Positions 1-5,943 of a stretch of DNA of 34,158 nucleotides are shown here, in pieces. Source of the DNA: a virus. The notes under the pieces are model-generated. The model was not told the origin of the DNA. It did no database searches and was given only the letters and a program-made list of their open reading frames with translations. The first letter of the stretch is position 1. Each line of letters begins with the position of its first letter. A program made the translations under genes and the position numbers. The stretch lies in the IMG/VR virus record IMGVR_UViG_3300017744_000063, positions 1 to 34,158 of that record, one strand, 5' to 3'.

Positions 1-369
1 AAATCTAACATGCGTAAAATTTACAATAAACCTCTTATTTTAGAAAAAATGGAAAAAGAGGAAAAAATTGAACTTGTATCTTTAGCACATTTTAGAGGAA
101 GAACATTTGAAAATGCTGTTGTAATAGTTGATGAATTTCAAAATTTAACTCGTTCACAATTTAGAATGGCATTAGGTAGATTAGGAAAAAATTCAACAAT
201 GATATTTTGTGGAGATAACCAACAAATTGATTTAAAAGACACAAATTATTCAGCAATAGTTGACTTACCTAAAATTACAAGTTCTGAGTATGTTTATAAA
301 AGAGTATTATTAGATAACCACCGCCATATAGCAATAGACGAAGTATTCGAATTATTAAACGGAATGTAA
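1..369 (+). CDS. phoH: PhoH-family ATPase, C-terminal part (5' truncated)
   Basis: The frame is open from the first base of the window, so the gene begins upstream; the ATG at 10 is only an internal methionine. The visible 122 residues hold the C-terminal half of a PhoH P-loop ATPase: the LAHFRGRTFENAVVIVDEFQN stretch, split here as RGRTF followed by the Walker B-like VVIVDEFQN, then RLGKNSTMIFCGDNQQIDL, which matches the family pattern TRiG.nskmvitGDptQiDL. The Walker A motif would lie upstream of the window. PhoH-like proteins are nucleotide-binding proteins, possibly linked to RNA metabolism, and are common auxiliary genes in marine T4-like phages; their role in infection is not settled. 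The gene ends 53 bases before the neck genes, with a late-promoter-like element in between, so it probably belongs to a different transcription unit from the structural genes. Confidence 0.9.
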   Translation, partial: KSNMRKIYNKPLILEKMEKEEKIELVSLAHFRGRTFENAVVIVDEFQNLTRSQFRMALGRLGKNSTMIFCGDNQQIDLKDTNYSAIVDLPKITSSEYVYKRVLLDNHRHIAIDEVFELLNGM

Positions 370-380
370 CCTCTTCCATT

Positions 381-407
381 GTTCTTTCATATTTATACGA
401 GAACAAC
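381..407 (+). promoter_or_regulatory. Putative late promoter ahead of neck genes
   Basis: The sequence TTCTTTCATATTTATA is followed by three bases and GAACAAC. It is almost identical to 10751-10776 ahead of the tail sheath gene (TTCTTTCATATTTATA, three bases, GAACAAC). The box TATTTATA is at 390-397, 25 bases before the start codon at 423. Conservation of both the box and the downstream GAACAA argues for a promoter plus transcript start rather than chance AT-richness. The assignment is inference from repetition. Confidence 0.6.
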
Positions 408-422
408 TAAACTATATTAAAA

Positions 423-1661
423 ATGGCAGAAATCCCTATTTGGCCCGGCTCTTCATCTTTTGGATTAGTAGCTGATCCTACCCCTTTTGGTTTTTATGAT
501 TCTGATGATGAATTTAGAATTGATGCTGATAAAGTAGCACAATGGTGTGTTCAAAGATTAGGTTATCCTCTTGTAGACATTGAATTACAAGATATAAATC
601 TTTATTCTTGTTTTGAAGAAGCTACAAGTGAGTATGGAGCTCAAGTATATAATGCTACAATAATATATAATTTTGGTTCTTTAATAAGAACATCAACAGG
701 ATCTATATTAAATAATATAGTAATAGATTCAAATTATGGAGCTTCTGCAGGGGGAGGAGTAGGAAATACTCAAAATGAAATTGGTAATGCAGGAGGGTCA
801 TCAGTAAAAGGTAGAACATATTCAGGATCCATAGATATAAAACAAGGTCAACAGTGGTATGATTTATATGATCCTGACACAGGAAATTCTACAGTAGCTC
901 ATTTAGAAGATACTCTTGGTAATTATATTGCTACATCTGGTAGTATTTCTATAACAAGAATTTATCATGAAGCTCCAGCAGCAATTAATAGATATTTTGA
1001 CCCTTATGCAGGTACAGGTACAGGAATTCAATCATTAATGCAATCATTTGGATTTGGTAATTATTCACCAGGTGTAAATTTTATGTTAATGCCTTTATAT
1101 TTTGATGTTTTAAAATTACAAGCAATAGAATTTAATGATCAAATTAGAAAATCAGCATATCATTTTGAATTAGAAAATGGAAGATATTTAAAAATATGGC
1201 CTATACCTACTTCTAATTATAAATTATGGTATGATTATAAAAATTCATATAACCCAAATACAGGATTATCAGAAACTCAAGTAGAAGATTCAGAAGGAAA
1301 TTCAAAACCAACAGATTTAATAACAGATATATCTAATGCTCCTTATAAAGCACCTATTTATGCTTTTATAAATGAACCAGGAAGACAATGGATTAGAAAA
1401 TACACATTAGCTTTAGCTAAAGAAATGTTATGTTCTGTAAGAGGTAAATATCAAGTAATACCAATTCCTGGATCTGAAACAACTTTAGATCATGGACGTT
1501 TATGTAGTGAAGCACAAGCTGAAAAACTAGAATTAATAGAAAAATTAAGAGCAGATTTAGAATTAACTAGTAAAGAAAAACAATTAGAAAGAGAAGCTTC
1601 TGAAAAAGACTTTAGAAAAGCAGCAGCAGGTAATGATCCAATGTTTATTTATATAGGCTAA
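423..1661 (+). CDS. Neck / head-tail connector structural protein (gp13 position)
   Basis: The protein has 412 residues. The N-terminus (MAEIPIWPGSSSFG, then TPFGFYDSD and DADKVAQWCVQRLGYPLVDIE) is a signature I know from marine T4-like phages, where the protein is a virion neck component. Residues about 35-75 (cysteine/arginine-containing helix, then LQDINLYSCFEEATSEYG) resemble the helical start of head-tail connector proteins. The middle is Gly/Ser/Asn-rich, and residues about 365-405 form a charged Glu/Lys helix likely to make a coiled coil. It begins an overlapping set with a gp14-like and a gp15-like gene, which supports a place in the neck between portal and tail. The start at 423 has no Shine-Dalgarno sequence, only an A-rich leader. 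Equivalence to T4 gp13 rests on position and not on a clear sequence match. Confidence 0.65.
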   Translation: MAEIPIWPGSSSFGLVADPTPFGFYDSDDEFRIDADKVAQWCVQRLGYPLVDIELQDINLYSCFEEATSEYGAQVYNATIIYNFGSLIRTSTGSILNNIVIDSNYGASAGGGVGNTQNEIGNAGGSSVKGRTYSGSIDIKQGQQWYDLYDPDTGNSTVAHLEDTLGNYIATSGSISITRIYHEAPAAINRYFDPYAGTGTGIQSLMQSFGFGNYSPGVNFMLMPLYFDVLKLQAIEFNDQIRKSAYHFELENGRYLKIWPIPTSNYKLWYDYKNSYNPNTGLSETQVEDSEGNSKPTDLITDISNAPYKAPIYAFINEPGRQWIRKYTLALAKEMLCSVRGKYQVIPIPGSETTLDHGRLCSEAQAEKLELIEKLRADLELTSKEKQLEREASEKDFRKAAAGNDPMFIYIG

Positions 1662-2002
1662 TGATTAAATTAAAAAACATACTATCAGAAATTCTTAACA
1701 CATATCAAATAGAAGCTTATATGTTAACTGATCCATCATATAATATTACAGATGTATTAGATCAAATTAGAGCAATAAGAAAAATAACTATTGTAAGAAA
1801 TATTACTCCTGAAGATTATTTACAAAAACCAAATGTTGAATTTACTTTAGTGTCAATTAAATTTATAACAAGAGGAGATGCTAAACAAGATATAGAAAAA
1901 ATAAAACAAGACATAGAAACATCTGATATGTCTAAAACAGATTTAAGAGTACCAGGTGTTAAATCATTTAAATATAAAGAAGATACTTTAAGAAGATTAT
2001 AA
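1661..2002 (+). CDS. Small conserved protein in the neck operon
   Basis: The protein has 113 residues and I do not recognise a named family. The start overlaps the previous stop by one base (TAATG) and its own stop overlaps the next start the same way, so it is translationally coupled to both neck genes and probably made in similar amounts. It has an N-terminal helix (MIKLKNILSEIL), a central stretch of alternating hydrophobic residues (RKITIVRNITPEDYL, VEFTLVSIKFITRGD) that looks like a small alpha/beta fold, and a charged C-terminus. The fold pattern of helix, strand, strand and helix would suit an adaptor, but this is a guess. It is a likely minor virion protein or neck-assembly factor because of where it lies. 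Confidence 0.7.
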   Translation: MIKLKNILSEILNTYQIEAYMLTDPSYNITDVLDQIRAIRKITIVRNITPEDYLQKPNVEFTLVSIKFITRGDAKQDIEKIKQDIETSDMSKTDLRVPGVKSFKYKEDTLRRL

Positions 2003-2469
2003 TGGCTTTATTTGGAAAATCAAGAGACATAAATTTATTTCACACAATAAACAGTGAACTTTTAAAGGATATAATACAAACAGAAATTGCGTATTATAAA
2101 TTTGCTTTAGAACAAACAACGTCTAATGTTTATGGTGAAGCTATGGGTAAAAATTATTATGAGCCCATGAAAATCGCATGTTTAATTGATAGATTAGATC
2201 AATCATGGTCATCTGATGATTTTGGTTCTGATATGAATCAAGCTATTACTTTTAAATTTTTAAAAAATGAACTTAAAAATATAAATTTAACACCTGAAGT
2301 AGGAGATATATTACTTTTTAGAAATAATTTTTATGAAATAGATTCTAGAATAGAAAATCAACTTATAATGGGTAGAGATTCTGATTATGCAATATCAAGT
2401 GAAACTACAAATCATGGTGATAGTTTTTCAGTTTTAATTAGTGCTCATATATCTAGAGTAGAAAAATAA
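2002..2469 (+). CDS. gp14-like neck protein
   Basis: The protein has 155 residues. The C-terminal half contains PEVGDILLFRNNFYEIDS followed by a Gly-Arg-Asp segment, which parallels T4 gp14 ([21 protein letters not shown]..YQLGQ); T4 gp14 closes the neck together with gp13. The N-terminal part (INLFHTINSELLKDIIQTEIAYYKF) is predicted helical. It is shorter than T4 gp14 (256 residues). It overlaps the preceding gene by one base and sits directly before a gp15-like gene, which is the T4 order 13-14-15. The reading frame continues without another stop for 27 codons past the TAA at 2467-2469, so the gene may be truncated or the stop may be read through; see the separate entry at 2470-2553. Family assignment is moderately sure. 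Confidence 0.65.
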   Translation: MALFGKSRDINLFHTINSELLKDIIQTEIAYYKFALEQTTSNVYGEAMGKNYYEPMKIACLIDRLDQSWSSDDFGSDMNQAITFKFLKNELKNINLTPEVGDILLFRNNFYEIDSRIENQLIMGRDSDYAISSETTNHGDSFSVLISAHISRVEK

Positions 2470-2553
2470 AATTTAATTCCTTTAAGAAGTGGAAAATATC
2501 CAACAACAACTAAAATAGATGGTGGAAATGCAAATCAAGTAGGAAGATTATAA
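2470..2553 (+). other. In-frame coding-like extension after the gp14-like stop
   Basis: The frame of the gp14-like gene runs on from 2470 to a second TAA at 2551-2553, encoding NLIPLRSGKYPTTTK and a short Gly/Asn-rich tail ending VGRL. That second stop lies one base before the next ATG (2555), matching the 0-4 base spacing of this operon, whereas the first stop leaves an odd 85-base gap. A single-base change such as TTA to TAA would explain it. It could be a real truncation, a read error in assembly or programmed readthrough. No start codon or independent gene is evident here. Confidence 0.5.
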
Positions 2554-2554
2554 A

Positions 2555-3580
2555 ATGGCAGATAGAAAAAGAATAAATCCAAGAAGACCAATACCCGCAA
2601 GTGGATATGATCGTTTAAGAGACAACTTATCTTCAGGATTTGGTACTGATTCAGAAAAATTTCCTGAAGCTCAAGGTTTTCCTGTAAAAAAAGGATCATT
2701 TCCTAATGTAGATAATAGATCTAGTATAAATAAAGGAAGACTAACATCAAGAAAAGATGATACAGTACAAGATGTATCTATAGGTTTACAAGACCATGAT
2801 GAAGCAATAATGTATTATTTTAATAATGTTATTAAACCTTCAGTTATGGTACAAGGAAATAGAACTCCAGTACCTGTAATTTATGGAGCTCCTGAAAGAT
2901 GGAAAGGAGTTCAACAAGATGGATATTTTAGAGATAAAGAAGGCAAACTTCAAGTACCTCTTATTATGTTTAAAAGAGATAGTGTTGAAAAAAGAAGAGA
3001 TCTTGGTAATAAATTAGATGGTAATAATCCACAATTATATTATACATTTGAAGAAAAATATTCTAAAAAAAATAGATATGATAATTTTAATGTATTACAA
3101 AATATAAGGCCTCAAAAAGAATTCCATACTATTGTAATACATGATTATGTTAAATTACAATATTCTTGTATAATATGGACAGATTATGTAGCTCAAATGA
3201 ACAAATTAATTGAAATGATAAATTATTCATCAGATAGTTATTGGGGAGATAAAGAAAGATTTAAATTTAATGCAAGAATAGATACTTATAATAACACAAC
3301 AGAAATTGCACAAGGAGAAAATAGAGTTGTTAAAACTAATTTTGGTTTAACAATTCAAGGATATTTAGTACCAGATAGTTTAAATAAAGATTTAACTAAA
3401 AAACCACAAAAATTCTTTAGTAAATCTAGAGTAGTATTTAATGATGAACTTATAGTATTACCAACAGGAGAACCATTAACAAGAGAACAAGTTAGAGGAG
3501 CTTCAGTAACAACAAATATAAATCAAATAGGAGAAGGAGTAGGTTATCAAATATTAGGAGAATCAAATCAAATAGCATAA
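2555..3580 (+). CDS. gp15-like tail sheath terminator / stabiliser
   Basis: The protein has 341 residues. After a basic, disordered N-terminus (RKRINPRRPIPASGYDRLRD) the core starts near residue 80 with DEAIMYYFNNVIKPSV, then VPVIYGAPERW, PLIMFKRDSV, a FHTIVIHDYVKLQYSCIIWTDY strand pair, YWGDKERFKFNARID and FGLTIQGYLVPDSL. This order of a protein-interface helix, VPV.YG..ERW, and a final GYLvP segment is the gp15 pattern (T4 gp15: VPITYASKEHF, MIYELSIFTRYEDDMFQIVEQ, EVNGWMYP). T4 gp15 is a hexamer that caps the tail and joins it to the gp13/gp14 neck. The gene follows the gp14-like gene, as in T4. It is longer than T4 gp15 (272 residues), mostly from the N-terminal extension. The start has an AGGAAG stretch eight bases upstream, one of the few Shine-Dalgarno-like sites in the window. 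Confidence 0.75.
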   Translation: MADRKRINPRRPIPASGYDRLRDNLSSGFGTDSEKFPEAQGFPVKKGSFPNVDNRSSINKGRLTSRKDDTVQDVSIGLQDHDEAIMYYFNNVIKPSVMVQGNRTPVPVIYGAPERWKGVQQDGYFRDKEGKLQVPLIMFKRDSVEKRRDLGNKLDGNNPQLYYTFEEKYSKKNRYDNFNVLQNIRPQKEFHTIVIHDYVKLQYSCIIWTDYVAQMNKLIEMINYSSDSYWGDKERFKFNARIDTYNNTTEIAQGENRVVKTNFGLTIQGYLVPDSLNKDLTKKPQKFFSKSRVVFNDELIVLPTGEPLTREQVRGASVTTNINQIGEGVGYQILGESNQIA

Positions 3581-3581
3581 A

Positions 3582-4754
3582 ATGGCAAAAGAAAATAGAA
3601 CAACATTAAAAGGATATTTCGAAACAGGAGATATACCTAATCAATCACAATATGGAGATCTTATAGATTCAAATTTAAATTTATCAGATACAAACGCACA
3701 AGTAGCAGCATCAGAAGTAAGCGCATCCGCTTTACTATCTGAAACATTTATATCAGCTAGTGGAGACATATCAGCAAAAGGATTTGTTTCTGCTTCAGGT
3801 TTAATAGTAGGACAAAGTAATGGAAGTGCTCCTTATGTGTCTGCAAGTAATGGAAATATTTTTGTTAGTGGTACAGGTTCTTTTGGACAAATTATAGTAA
3901 ATGAATATAATGATATAAATTTAATTGGTGATATTACAGCTTCAGGTAATGTAAGTGCAAGTGGATATGTTTCTTGTTCAGCTTTAGTAATAGCAGGATC
4001 AGAAATAAGAGGAATAGGAGGTGATGTTACAGCAAGTGGAACAATTAAAGCAGCAGGTTTTGTAGGACCATTAACAACAACAGGAATTACATCCACAGGA
4101 CCAGGAGTATTTACTACATTAGACACAGGTCAAGGAGCTACTGAAGTTCATTTAATGGATCAAAATGTAAGAGAAGCTGATGCAGTTACATTTGCAACAG
4201 TAAATACAGGTCAAGGTGCAAATGAGCTGTATGCGATGAATCAAGATGTTGAAACAACTGATGCAGTTACATTTGCAACAGTAAATACAGGTCAAGGTGC
4301 AAATGAATTATACGACATGGACCAAAATGTCACTTCAACATCAGCAGTAGAATTTACAACAGTAAACACAGGTCAAGGTGCAAATGAATTGTACAAGATG
4401 AATCAAGATGTTGAAACAGATGACATAGTTACATTTGAGGGAGTAGTAGTTAATTCCACAGTAAATAATACTTCTCTTACTCCAGGATCATCAAATAGTA
4501 CTTCTAGATATAAAACACAGTTTAGAGTTGTAGTTGCACCATCATTATTAAATAGTCAAAAATCTGAAGATTTTAAAATCACAAATAGTTTTGTATTAGA
4601 TTCATCTATAGTATACTGTAATTCTAGTGCTGCTTTATCTGTAGAAGTACATTCAGTTTCAGCTGGTGTTTTCTTTTTTAATCTTCATAATACAAATGGG
4701 GGAGGAGCAACATTTAGTGCTTCAACTATAGCTGTTAATTGTATAATAATGTAG
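3582..4754 (+). CDS. Tail fibre / appendage protein with 27-residue repeats
   Basis: The protein has 390 residues and starts one base after the gp15-like stop. The N-terminus (TTLKGYFETGDIPNQSQYGDLI) is an anchor-like segment I know from Bacteroidetes and marine phage fibres. Residues about 45-165 carry SASG motifs (ISAKGFVSASG, VSASGYVSC). Residues about 178-286 hold four copies of a unit close to VNTGQGANELYxMNQDVETTDAVTF. The last 85 residues (from about 305) lack repeats, are rich in Val, Phe and Ser, and probably form a globular tip, as expected of a receptor-binding or trimerising head. Repeats of this sort build trimeric beta fibres. The location between neck and sheath genes fits either a neck whisker or a tail fibre; the sequence does not decide which. 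Confidence 0.75.
   Translation: MAKENRTTLKGYFETGDIPNQSQYGDLIDSNLNLSDTNAQVAASEVSASALLSETFISASGDISAKGFVSASGLIVGQSNGSAPYVSASNGNIFVSGTGSFGQIIVNEYNDINLIGDITASGNVSASGYVSCSALVIAGSEIRGIGGDVTASGTIKAAGFVGPLTTTGITSTGPGVFTTLDTGQGATEVHLMDQNVREADAVTFATVNTGQGANELYAMNQDVETTDAVTFATVNTGQGANELYDMDQNVTSTSAVEFTTVNTGQGANELYKMNQDVETDDIVTFEGVVVNSTVNNTSLTPGSSNSTSRYKTQFRVVVAPSLLNSQKSEDFKITNSFVLDSSIVYCNSSAALSVEVHSVSAGVFFFNLHNTNGGGATFSASTIAVNCIIM
4113..4440 (+). repeat. Four tandem 81-base units in the fibre gene
   Basis: The units encode about 27 residues each around the core TGQGANELY. The first copy is the most diverged (TGQGATEVHLMDQNV). Copies two and three share long identical DNA (for instance CAGTAAATACAGGTCAAGG and the preceding GATGCAGTTACATTTGCAA), which suggests recent duplication by unequal exchange. 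Confidence 0.85.
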
Positions 4755-4765
4755 TATTTTAATAA

Positions 4766-5065
4766 ATGGGAACAAGTAGAAAAACTCCTATAAAATGGAA
4801 TAAAGCAAATTTTTTATGGAATAATAATTCACATACTTGGGAAGATGTAGTATTAATAAAAAGAGCAGCTGGAGAAGATTGGAATACATGGGAACAAAAA
4901 GATAAACAAAAATTAGTAAAATTAATACTAAAAATACACGGCAACACAATTACAGAATCTAAAAAAAGAGAAATCAAACAATATAAAATCAAAGCAAAAG
5001 ACATAAAAATAGCAGTCAAAGAAGTATTAGGAGTTCAAATGATTGCTGAAAACATATCTATTTAA
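4766..5065 (+). CDS. Small basic protein of unknown function
   Basis: The protein has 99 residues. It is Trp-rich in its first half (KWNKANFLWNNNSHTWEDV, DWNTWEQKDKQKL) and Lys-rich and helical in its second half (ITESKKREIKQYKIKAKDIKIAVKEVLGV). I know similar short KTPIKWNK...WNN..WTWEDV proteins beside fibre genes of marine phages but no function for them. There is no membrane segment or signal peptide. Placement after a fibre gene and before other appendage genes suggests a minor structural part or fibre-assembly factor. The start at 4766 has an A/T leader without Shine-Dalgarno. Confidence 0.65.
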   Translation: MGTSRKTPIKWNKANFLWNNNSHTWEDVVLIKRAAGEDWNTWEQKDKQKLVKLILKIHGNTITESKKREIKQYKIKAKDIKIAVKEVLGVQMIAENISI

Positions 5066-5076
5066 TATTTATAAAC

Positions 5077-5637
5077 ATGTATAAATTATTTACAGACAAA
5101 TCAGAACTTTTCGAATGTAGTATATCACTACAAGGAGCAAGCTTAAAAAAATCAAAAGCACGTTTAGTAGTAGAAACTCAAGATTATTCATTATTATTTA
5201 ATGGAACTATTTCTAAAGGAGGTAAATGTGAAATTCCTATTAAAAAGTTAAAAGGTTTAATAGATGAAAATACTTCAGGTAATATTCGTTTAGAAGTTAT
5301 CGCTGAAGATACATTTTTTACACCTTGGGAAAGTGATTTTGAGGTAGAAACAAGTAAAAAAGTAACTGTTGAAGTTAAATCACAAACAACTAAAAAACCT
5401 ATTGTAGAAGCTAAAGTAGAGGTTAAAGTTAAAAATGAAAAACCAACAATTACTGAAAAAGATCATGTTGTAAATTTACTTAAATTATTAATAAAAGATG
5501 ATATAAACGTAAATAATATTTCTTATAAGCGTAATGCATTAAATAATATAGTAGCAACATATTTACAAGAAAATCACGTAGAAAACACAGGTAAAATAAT
5601 AAATGGTGTGTTAAAGGTTCTTGAAAAACAAAAATAA
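5077..5637 (+). CDS. Conserved two-domain protein of unknown function
   Basis: The protein has 186 residues. Residues 1-105 look like a beta-sandwich: MYKLFTDKSELFECSISLQG, then ARLVVETQDYSLLFNG, CEIPIKKLKGLIDENT and FFTPWESDFEVET. A Lys/Val/Glu-rich linker covers about 106-145, and the C-terminal 45 residues form helices (HVVNLLKLLIKDDINV, ALNNIVATYLQENH, KIINGVLKVLEKQ). I have seen this MYKLFTDK...F.C protein in other marine T4-like phages, often near head or fibre genes, without a proven role. The acidic/basic linker would suit a scaffold or adaptor. Its ATG lies only three bases after a TATTTATA string, too close for that string to serve as its promoter in the usual way. Confidence 0.65.
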   Translation: MYKLFTDKSELFECSISLQGASLKKSKARLVVETQDYSLLFNGTISKGGKCEIPIKKLKGLIDENTSGNIRLEVIAEDTFFTPWESDFEVETSKKVTVEVKSQTTKKPIVEAKVEVKVKNEKPTITEKDHVVNLLKLLIKDDINVNNISYKRNALNNIVATYLQENHVENTGKIINGVLKVLEKQK

Positions 5638-5648
5638 AATGGTTATAA

Positions 5649-5918
5649 ATGGCAATCGAAAACTTCGAAAACAAAAACATACAGGACACTTTTCAAAGAA
5701 TAGTCCAAACAGATGGAACTAATCAATTAGCTGATGGAACTGGTTCTATTTTTGTACCAATATCATCTTCACATGCTATAACATCATCATATGCTTTATT
5801 TGCTGTTTCTGCATCACATGAAATTACTTTTGAATTATCCTCATCTCATGCAATAAATGCTAATACAGCAAGTCTTGCAACTAGTTTTATTGGAACATTA
5901 AATGGAGGAAATTTTTAA
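5649..5918 (+). CDS. Short fibre-like protein
   Basis: The protein has 89 residues. It begins MAIENFENKNIQDTFQRIVQTDGTN, a start that recurs in marine phage fibre proteins, and continues with SSSHAITSSYA, SASHEITFELSSSHAIN and NTASLATSF, i.e. the Ser/Ala/His repeats of fibre shafts, ending GTLNGGNF. It may be a short adaptor segment for one of the longer fibres, since the neighbouring 8647 gene ends with a similar short motif (GRIEGGFF). A shortened remnant of a longer fibre gene is also possible. An ATG ten bases upstream (5639) is out of frame with it, so 5649 is the start. Confidence 0.65.
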   Translation: MAIENFENKNIQDTFQRIVQTDGTNQLADGTGSIFVPISSSHAITSSYALFAVSASHEITFELSSSHAINANTASLATSFIGTLNGGNF

Positions 5919-5938
5919 ATATTTATAATAGAATAAAA
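5918..5938 (+). promoter_or_regulatory. Putative late promoter ahead of the large fibre gene
   Basis: ATATTTATA is followed by ATAGAATAAA; the box TATTTATA is at 5920-5927, 16 bases before the ATG at 5944. The downstream bases match the GAACAA element seen at other copies except for C to T. Confidence 0.45.
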
Positions 5939-5943
5939 CAAAT

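Noticed and set aside
1646-1653. TATTTATA seven bases before the start at 1661
   Set aside because: It encodes the end of the preceding protein, lacks GAACAA downstream, and single boxes are expected by chance at this AT content.
5066-5073. TATTTATA three bases before the start at 5077
   Set aside because: Too close to the ATG for a usual promoter and lacking GAACAA; not counted as a promoter, though a leaderless transcript cannot be excluded.
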